From a bacterium (lineage in GTDB: Bacteria > Babelota > Babeliae > Babelales > GCA-2401785), in contig DAOVOC010000018.1 in the NCBI GenBank assembly GCA_030629865.1, forward strand, positions 1 through 11,876: a stretch of 11,876 nt of DNA. The letters run 5' to 3'. Of the stretch, positions 6,644 to 11,876 are shown in pieces. A program made the position numbers and the translations under genes. The notes under the pieces were generated by a model. That model was not told the origin of the DNA, made no database searches, and saw nothing but the letters and a program-made list of their open reading frames with translations. Position 1 is the first letter of the stretch. Each line of letters opens with the position of its first letter.

Positions 6644-7987
6644 ATGGCACGTGTCGTGATCATCGGAGCAGGGCTAACCGGACTTTCAGCTGCATACCAT
6701 CTAGAACAATCAGGTTTTTTTGATTACGAAATTTTTGAAAAAGAGTCAGAACCAGGTGGCCTGCTGCGCTCTATTTCTCATGATGGATTTACATTCGACT
6801 ATTCTGGGCATATTTTGCATGTTAACGATCCGTACTTTGGCTGGTTTTTAGAAAGCATTCTTGGCCAATCATCGCTGTACAAACACCAACGTCGTGCCTT
6901 TATTCTTTCGCATCGCGGATATACCGCCTATCCTTTCCAAGAAAATCTAGGTGGACTTCCTCCTGCAATAGCAAAACAATGCATCCTCGATTACATAAAG
7001 CGCCCATTGTCACAATCAAAGCCCAAAACGTTTCTTGAATGGTCGCAGCACCACTTTGGCCGTGGAATTAGCAAACACTTTTTGATTCCTTATAATGAAA
7101 AAATAACGTGTAAAAATTTGAACGAAATAATGTCTTCGTGGACAGGTCGTTTTGTTCCAAAAACATCACTTAAAAAACTTTTGCAAGGAACAATAAATGT
7201 CAGCACAAGCTCACAAAGCGGTTATAATCCAACGTTTTTCTATCCTGTTAACGGTGGCATTCAAACACTAATTTCAAAATTAAAATCGCGATTAAAAAAT
7301 TCTATTAAAACCAACCACAAAGCAGTTGAAGTTAATCAAACAAAAAAAGTAGTTACTTTCGAAAATGGGGAAAAAGCGACCTACTCTAAACTTATCTCAA
7401 CTGCCCCACTACCAACTTTTCTTAAAACACTCTCGCCAAAAGCATTTGCTATCGCTGAAAAAAAGCTAACTGCAACGAGTACTTTGTGCCTCAACCTTGG
7501 TTTTAACATTCCCCAACTCATTAAAGCTCATTGGGTTTACGTTCCAGAAAAAGAATATCAATTCCACCGCTTTGGCACATGGAGTAATTTTTCACCAAGC
7601 ATGGCGCCAGCAAAACATTCATCGGTTTATTTAGAAATTTCATTCAACAAAAACACAACTACAAAAGACAAATTAAAAACCCTTGCCGACACCGCCATTG
7701 AATCTTTCTTAAAACTTTTCAACTTATCAGAACAAAATATTGCGACACGCAAAGATTTAGTTATTCCAACATCTTACGTTGTTTATGATCTGTGGCGAGA
7801 AAAAAATATCACAAAAATTCACAATCAACTTAATGTATACAATATCTACTCAGAGGGGCGTTTTGGCGCATGGAAATATTCTAGCATGCAAGAAGCGGTT
7901 CTTGACGGAAAGAATGTAGCAGAAAAGATATTGGCCGAGCTCGTTGCAACCGCACAAAGGCAACATGGTACCATGGCCTCTGTGTAG
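6644..7987 (+). CDS. FAD-dependent oxidoreductase of the UDP-galactopyranose mutase / protoporphyrinogen oxidase type
   Basis: This 447-residue flavoprotein opens with the dinucleotide-binding motif GAGLTGLSAAYHLE (8-21), followed by EKESEPGG (32-39), which contacts the FAD ribose. FAD closure comes from GRFGAWKYSSMQEAVLDGK near 405-423. Middle motifs YPFQENL (96-102), FLIPYNEKI and FFYPVNGG resemble the amine-oxidase/UDP-galactopyranose mutase group often seen in surface-polysaccharide clusters. The ATG at 6644 is preferred over TTG 6626 because GAAGGGGG precedes it with proper spacing. Its epimerase and UppP neighbours favour work on a nucleotide sugar or lipid-linked glycan over haem synthesis. 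No other haem gene is present. The exact substrate cannot be read from the sequence. Confidence 0.85.
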   Translation: MARVVIIGAGLTGLSAAYHLEQSGFFDYEIFEKESEPGGLLRSISHDGFTFDYSGHILHVNDPYFGWFLESILGQSSLYKHQRRAFILSHRGYTAYPFQENLGGLPPAIAKQCILDYIKRPLSQSKPKTFLEWSQHHFGRGISKHFLIPYNEKITCKNLNEIMSSWTGRFVPKTSLKKLLQGTINVSTSSQSGYNPTFFYPVNGGIQTLISKLKSRLKNSIKTNHKAVEVNQTKKVVTFENGEKATYSKLISTAPLPTFLKTLSPKAFAIAEKKLTATSTLCLNLGFNIPQLIKAHWVYVPEKEYQFHRFGTWSNFSPSMAPAKHSSVYLEISFNKNTTTKDKLKTLADTAIESFLKLFNLSEQNIATRKDLVIPTSYVVYDLWREKNITKIHNQLNVYNIYSEGRFGAWKYSSMQEAVLDGKNVAEKILAELVATAQRQHGTMASV

Positions 7988-8010
7988 AAAAACTGCAACC
8001 GGAGGAAAAT

Positions 8011-8913
8011 ATGGAAACAAAAAATTTAAAATCGTATTACCAACGTCGCAAAATCTTGGTAACAGGTGGAGCTGGTTTTATAGGGTCGCACCTGGTCAAA
8101 AAACTTGTAAAATTCGGCGCACACGTTACTGTTCTTGATAATTTTTCCACTGGCAACGTTTCCAACCTTCAAAAGATTGTTCATAAAGTTGAACTCATCG
8201 TTGGAGATATTCGCTCACCGGAAATCTGCCAAAATGCAACAGCAAATAAATCAATAATTTTCCACCTCGCAGCGATGGTCTCGGTCCCAAAAAGCACACA
8301 GTGTCCAGAAGAATGCTTTGACATAAACACCGTTGGCACAAACATTATGCTAAAAGCCACAACCAAACATAAGACAAATGCACGCGTAATATTCTCTTCT
8401 TCAGCCGCCGTCTACGGCGATCAAAATGCTGTCTGCCGTGAAAGTATAAAAGCCAATCCACAGTCACCATACGCTGTAAGCAAGCTGGAAGGGGAAAAGC
8501 TGTGCCAAAACTATGTGCAAACATCAGCCGGCTCAGCAGTAGCACTCAGATACTTTAATGTCTTTGGCCCCCTTAATAATGATGGCGTTATTGCAAAATT
8601 TACCGCCGCACTAAAAAACAGAGAAAAAATTACAATTTTTGGCGATGGCCTACAAAGACGTGACTATGTACCCGTAGAAAAAGTCGTTGAAGCAAACTTG
8701 ACCGCTGGAGCAGCCAACACAAGTGGGTTTGAAACATTTAATATTGCTAGCGGAAGCAGCATAACGCTGATGCAACTTCTTAAAAAGCTAGAAGCTGAAA
8801 CTGGGTGTCAAACCGCTGGAATTAATTTTAAACCGGTACAATCTGGGGATTTACTGCATTCTGCGGCAGATTGCAGTAAGTTTGAAAAGCTACTGAAAAC
8901 ACTTTCAAAATAA
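8011..8913 (+). CDS. NAD-dependent nucleotide-sugar epimerase/dehydratase (extended SDR)
   Basis: Members of this family, such as UDP-glucose or UDP-GlcNAc 4-epimerase (GalE/WbpP-like), invert or oxidise sugar carbons using bound NAD. The 300-residue protein shows GGAGFIGS (19-26) for NAD, the acidic D43 after the second strand, serines 129-131, catalytic Y154 and K158 in SPYAVSK, and RYFNVFGP (180-187). Relatives usually continue 20-30 residues past the point where this one stops (LLKTLSK), so the C-terminal helix that normally closes the domain is missing. The substrate-binding half is otherwise present. A strong GGAGG site precedes the ATG. The gap from the oxidoreductase is 23 bases, so the two are probably co-transcribed. 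The sugar specificity is not determinable. Confidence 0.9.
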   Translation: METKNLKSYYQRRKILVTGGAGFIGSHLVKKLVKFGAHVTVLDNFSTGNVSNLQKIVHKVELIVGDIRSPEICQNATANKSIIFHLAAMVSVPKSTQCPEECFDINTVGTNIMLKATTKHKTNARVIFSSSAAVYGDQNAVCRESIKANPQSPYAVSKLEGEKLCQNYVQTSAGSAVALRYFNVFGPLNNDGVIAKFTAALKNREKITIFGDGLQRRDYVPVEKVVEANLTAGAANTSGFETFNIASGSSITLMQLLKKLEAETGCQTAGINFKPVQSGDLLHSAADCSKFEKLLKTLSK

Positions 8914-8926
8914 AATCGGAACAATA

Positions 8927-9751
8927 ATGCTCGATTTGCTTGAAATCACGATTCTTGCACAAATTATTTTAGAAACACTTCCTGTCAGTAGTTCTGCACA
9001 TGTCTTTATTGCTAAAGAGTTTTTTCAAAATTACGCAACCGGCACAAAAATGCTCCCATCAAAAGAACTGACTGAACTTCTTAATCTGCCAACACTGCTC
9101 GTTGTCGGCTTTTTCTTTAGAAAACGCATTATTTCGCTACTTAAACTTGTCATACAAGCGCTTAAAAGCTGGAAAATCACAACCAGGGCAATAATAATCA
9201 CTCGCATCATTGGATACGCCATATTAATCAACAGCATTACCTACGCAGCATATTTACTCAAAAACTCTTTTATTCAACACTCACCATCACCACACATTGT
9301 CCTTTTGGGCCTTGTGGCAAGCATGTCATTCATTTTTTCTTTAAAATGGAAACAAGATTTGCAAAACTCACCGTTAACACTTAGCAAAGCTATTTTAATC
9401 GGCTTAGCACAATCTTTAAGCCTGGTTCCTGGAATTTCGCGCTTTGGAACAACTTATGTAGCCGCTCGTTGGCTTAACCTAGCCCCCAAACGCGCATTTG
9501 AATTTTCTTTTTTACTTCATGCAATGCTTTCAGTCGGCCTTGCGGTTAAAACTATCGCGCTTTCAGGCCCTTTTTTATCAATTATCACACCACTGCTGAC
9601 AACAACAAATCTTCTCATAATAACCCCTGCAACACTTATCTCTTACGCAGGACTTTCGCTTTCGTGGAAACTTGCCGTACAAAGAGTTTTCTGGCACTTT
9701 GGGGCATATTACCTTATTCCAGTAGTACTTCTGCTCTTAAACTTCAAATAA
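8927..9751 (+). CDS. uppP: Undecaprenyl-diphosphatase (BacA/UppP family)
   Basis: UppP removes a phosphate from undecaprenyl diphosphate in the inner membrane, so the lipid carrier can be reused for peptidoglycan and surface glycans. The 274-residue, multi-membrane-segment protein carries the family's (E/Q)xxxE motif as Q12...E16, followed by LPVSSSAH (18-25). FFFR is at 62-65, and the signature GLAQSLSLVPGISRFGTT spans 159-176, with R172 as the expected catalytic arginine. The first acidic position is Gln, which the family allows. Phe follows the catalytic Arg where Ser is usual. It starts 13 bases after the epimerase with only a weak CGGA ribosome site, which fits a downstream operon gene. 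Confidence 0.93.
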   Translation: MLDLLEITILAQIILETLPVSSSAHVFIAKEFFQNYATGTKMLPSKELTELLNLPTLLVVGFFFRKRIISLLKLVIQALKSWKITTRAIIITRIIGYAILINSITYAAYLLKNSFIQHSPSPHIVLLGLVASMSFIFSLKWKQDLQNSPLTLSKAILIGLAQSLSLVPGISRFGTTYVAARWLNLAPKRAFEFSFLLHAMLSVGLAVKTIALSGPFLSIITPLLTTTNLLIITPATLISYAGLSLSWKLAVQRVFWHFGAYYLIPVVLLLLNFK

Positions 9752-9817
9752 TCTGTGTCAATAATCACAGGCAACCAAAAAGTAACCAAATCGCCACCCT
9801 CCCCTCCAGAATAATTA

Positions 9818-9856
9818 TCAAAAACCCGCTTTCTGCTCAAAAACCACGCTTTTTGC
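9818..9856 (+). repeat. Imperfect tandem repeat upstream of the ATPase gene
   Basis: Two directly adjoining units of 19 and 20 bases (9818-9836 and 9837-9856) share the pattern TCAAAAACC-CGCTTT-TGC, differing by one inserted base and one substitution. A degenerate part of a third unit (AAAAAC, then TTGC) follows. The second unit overlaps the -35 hexamer of the candidate promoter at 9853, so it could be an operator. Chance duplication is equally possible. Confidence 0.5.
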
Positions 9857-9883
9857 AAAAACATTGCAATAAGAAACTATAAC
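9853..9883 (+). promoter_or_regulatory. Weak candidate promoter for the AAA+ ATPase gene
   Basis: TTGCAA (9853-9858) and TATAAC (9878-9883) lie in the 201-base non-coding gap before the ATPase gene. The 19-base spacer is longer than ideal. Transcription would begin near 9890, leaving a leader of about 60 bases. A promoter is expected somewhere in this gap because it is much wider than those within operons. Confidence 0.25.
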
Positions 9884-9952
9884 CGTACACTTACCTACAC
9901 TCTCTAAAATTGAAAAGTTTTATAAAAAACATATAAACATAAGGATAAAAAG

Positions 9953-11407
9953 ATGAAAAATTTTAGTCTCACCATCAAAATCACGCTTTTGGGCGTTATT
10001 GGAATATTTTTGTTACCAAATAATGTATTTGGGGTAGAAGCAGCACTTCAGCAATGTATTAATCAATGTAATGATGCGGCATCGAGCGCAGCAAGAGCTA
10101 GCCAACAAGGCCAACTCGTTATTAATCAGGCTATAGCACAATTGCCAAACCAGATGGCCACGGCATTGGTTAATGCAGCTGTAGCGCAGCACATAGACCC
10201 TCAAGTAGTTGGAAATGCAATTGGCAATGCTATGAATAATGGATTTGGCGATGCACTTCAACAAGCTATGCAACCTGTAGCACAAGCTATGCAACCTGTA
10301 GCACAAGCAATGAACGGTGTTTCCACGAACATAAATAGAATGGCTTCAAATGTTGAAACCATCTTAAAAGATCAAGAAAAGAAAAAAACAGGAAAATTAC
10401 TAGCTCTTGCCGAAATTCTTACAGACCCTGTAAAAGTAGGACTTATTGCTGGTGCAATTGGCAGCGTAACATTCGCAGTTAAAGTACTTACACCATGGGT
10501 TAAATCAAAGATAGGCAAACCAAAAATTATTCAAAGTTCTTCAAGAACATCATGGTTTTCGTCTTCAAAGAAAAAAGAATCTCGTCTAGGTGAAATTATT
10601 ATGAAACCTGACTTGCGCAAACAGTTAATGGAAATTGTGTCTGAAATTCAAAATGCGCAAGCAACTGGAACAGGTCTTTTTAATGTGCTTTTATATGGCC
10701 CTCCAGGAACTGGTAAAACCATGTTTGCAGAGGCTCTTGCACTCGAGTCTGGTATTGATTTTGAAATGACTTCTGGATCACGCTTCGTACAGCTTGCTGC
10801 AGGAAAAGACGTGCAAGCCCTTAATGAACTAATTGATTATGCAGAAAAAAGCTCTCGTGAAGTACTTATATTTATTGACGAAGCACAATCACTCCTTGCA
10901 GACCGCTATGCCTTTGGCGTAGAAAAACGGGCAAGAGACTTAACTGAAGCATTTTTAGCACGCGTACCCAAACCAACAAACGACAAATTTATGTTCGTTT
11001 TTGCAACTAACCATCCAGAGCAACTTGACAGCGCTGCATGGGACAGAACAAAAGGGCACCAAATAGAAGTTGGCTTACCGGAAGCTCATGAAAGAGCAAA
11101 AATATTTAACATGTACCTTAAAAAGTTCTCTCTCGAAACGGGAACTCCAATCAGTAAATCCCTTAAATACGAAACATCAAATCTTGCTGCAAACATGCCA
11201 GGATTCTCTGCTCGCTCAATTGAAGAGGTCGCTCGTGGAATTATCAGAAAAACAATTGAAAGACAGGAAAAAGCAATTAACTTTGAAATTTCAAAAGAAG
11301 TAATTGATCGTCAAATATCAGAAGATAAAAAACAACAAAAACGTTTAGAAATGCTGAAGAAAAAACGGCAAGAAATGGGCCTTATGCGTACTATTGTCGC
11401 AGCTTAA
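9953..11407 (+). CDS. Exported/membrane AAA+ ATPase resembling mitochondrial ATAD3
   Basis: The 484-residue protein starts at an ATG seven bases after AAGGA. Residues 1-27 form a signal peptide (likely cleavage after VFG). Residues 28-155 are Ala/Gln-rich and helical, with a C35-x3-C39 pair and a duplicated QAMQPVA heptad. A membrane helix lies at about 162-184, with Gly-rich IAGAIGS. The AAA+ module follows: Walker A GPPGTGKT (249-256), Walker B VLIFIDE (304-310), sensor 1 FATN (N353), a DR arginine-finger candidate (364-365) and sensor 2 GFSAR (417-421). A basic coiled-coil tail ends the protein. KFMFVFATNHPEQLD and the membrane-helix-then-AAA order resemble ATAD3 more than FtsH. Because ATP is cytoplasmic, I infer a periplasmic N-terminus and a cytoplasmic ATPase. 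No protease domain is visible, and the substrate is unknown. Confidence 0.86.
   Translation: MKNFSLTIKITLLGVIGIFLLPNNVFGVEAALQQCINQCNDAASSAARASQQGQLVINQAIAQLPNQMATALVNAAVAQHIDPQVVGNAIGNAMNNGFGDALQQAMQPVAQAMQPVAQAMNGVSTNINRMASNVETILKDQEKKKTGKLLALAEILTDPVKVGLIAGAIGSVTFAVKVLTPWVKSKIGKPKIIQSSSRTSWFSSSKKKESRLGEIIMKPDLRKQLMEIVSEIQNAQATGTGLFNVLLYGPPGTGKTMFAEALALESGIDFEMTSGSRFVQLAAGKDVQALNELIDYAEKSSREVLIFIDEAQSLLADRYAFGVEKRARDLTEAFLARVPKPTNDKFMFVFATNHPEQLDSAAWDRTKGHQIEVGLPEAHERAKIFNMYLKKFSLETGTPISKSLKYETSNLAANMPGFSARSIEEVARGIIRKTIERQEKAINFEISKEVIDRQISEDKKQQKRLEMLKKKRQEMGLMRTIVAA
10262..10303 (+). repeat. Exact 21-base tandem duplication inside the ATPase gene
   Basis: Two identical 21-base units (10262-10282 and 10283-10303) encode the heptad QAMQPVA twice, followed by a partial third copy (QAM). 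The length is a multiple of three, so the frame is kept. It lengthens the helical region before the membrane segment by exact heptads. Copy number may vary between strains. Confidence 0.9.
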
Positions 11408-11432
11408 GTTTCCAGTAGAGCGAGATAAGACC

Positions 11433-11876
11433 ATGCTGTCGAAAATAATACACATTATACCACTCATTATTTTTACAACATTGGCTACTTGTAAAATAGA
11501 AGCTGGCTGGCTTGATTCTTTTGATATTTTTGCAAAAAAATCACACCAAATCTCACTGGAATGTGATAGAAAGCTGAATGATTTTCGAAAAAAATCTATG
11601 ACAAATATCGGGAAAACTCTACTTGGAGCAATTTGGAGCTCAATTAAGAAAGAAGAACCAAGTACAGAAGATGGCCTTGATAATTTGTTTGAAAAAGAAG
11701 AAATTAAAGATGTTGATGCTTGCGAAAAAACAATAAAAGAACAACAAAAAAAACTAGATCTTCTAAAACAAAAAACGCTTCCACAAACTAAAAAAGATTT
11801 AAAAATGGGAATAGGCGAATTTCGAACAAAAGTAATAAAGCCAACCATTAGTAAATGGGAAAAAAAGAAAAAAGAC
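11433..11876 (+). CDS. Secreted coiled-coil protein of unknown function (partial, runs off the end)
   Basis: An open frame of 148 codons begins at ATG 11433, 25 bases after the ATPase stop, and is still open at the window edge. Residues 1-24 are a likely signal peptide, ending IEAGW. Cys 20 in LATC is close to, but not a clean, lipobox. The rest is rich in Lys and Glu, with probable coiled coil at about 88-115 and a basic end. I recognise no domain. The signal peptide, codon pattern and short gap from the ATPase support a real gene over the overlapping minus-strand frame. It may be co-transcribed with the ATPase and act with its exported N-terminal region. The ribosome site before the ATG is weak. 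Confidence 0.75.
   Translation, partial: MLSKIIHIIPLIIFTTLATCKIEAGWLDSFDIFAKKSHQISLECDRKLNDFRKKSMTNIGKTLLGAIWSSIKKEEPSTEDGLDNLFEKEEIKDVDACEKTIKEQQKKLDLLKQKTLPQTKKDLKMGIGEFRTKVIKPTISKWEKKKKD

Noticed and set aside
7944..8138. A 64-codon frame across the oxidoreductase-epimerase junction
   Set aside because: It overlaps two clear genes in a different frame and has no family resemblance.
9753..9770. CTGTG...CACAG inverted repeat right after uppP
   Set aside because: Only five pairs with an eight-base loop and no T-tract, so it is not a convincing terminator.
9664..9882. A 72-codon plus-strand open frame spanning the end of uppP and the gap after it
   Set aside because: Nearly half overlaps uppP in another frame. 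There is no ribosome site and no recognisable protein features.
9910..9937. TTGAAA-16-TATAAA, a near-consensus promoter just before the ATPase gene
   Set aside because: Transcription would begin near 9944, inside the Shine-Dalgarno AAGGA at 9941-9945, leaving no usable leader. The region is A/T-rich enough for this to occur by chance.
11345..11848. A 167-codon minus-strand open frame at the window end
   Set aside because: It lies opposite the ATPase tail and the signal-peptide gene at 11433, both better supported. Its Ser/Phe-rich composition is what the complement of Lys/Glu-rich coding produces.

Overview
The window is AT-rich, with lysine-heavy and asparagine-heavy proteins. It begins with the first bases of a 16S rRNA gene read on the minus strand. 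Everything after that lies on the plus strand as closely packed bacterial genes with Shine-Dalgarno sites. Several features suggest an intracellular or host-dependent bacterium with a two-membrane envelope, and candidate phylum Dependentiae (TM6, Babeliae) is my tentative guess: many secreted or membrane proteins of no known family, a secreted protein with lectin-like beta-trefoil repeats, a signal-peptide-bearing AAA+ ATPase resembling mitochondrial ATAD3, and compact housekeeping genes. The 16S fragment is far too short to settle this.

Layout. (1) 1-399: 5' end of 16S rRNA on the minus strand, with its leader (hairpins, a boxA-like antitermination element, a candidate promoter), divergent from the next gene. 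(2) 400-2955: a large secreted protein with probable beta-trefoil repeats. (3) 3044-6580: a probable operon of prfB (release factor 2), tilS (tRNA-Ile lysidine synthetase), a TonB-like protein and a small membrane protein. Two of these, tilS and the small membrane protein, have no ATG, GTG or well-placed TTG start. In both, an AUU codon lies seven bases after a Shine-Dalgarno sequence. (4) 6644-9751: a three-gene operon of an FAD-dependent oxidoreductase of the UDP-galactopyranose mutase/protoporphyrinogen oxidase type, an NAD-dependent sugar epimerase, and undecaprenyl-diphosphatase (UppP). This fits supply of sugars for lipid-linked surface glycan and recycling of the carrier lipid. (5) 9952-11876: an ATAD3-like AAA+ ATPase followed by a secreted coiled-coil protein that runs off the end.

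The strongest points for follow-up are the ATAD3-like ATPase, whose predicted topology matches ATAD3 (N-terminal region outside the inner membrane, ATPase inside), and the repeated use of AUU as a probable start codon. No mobile elements, CRISPR arrays or tRNA genes were seen.
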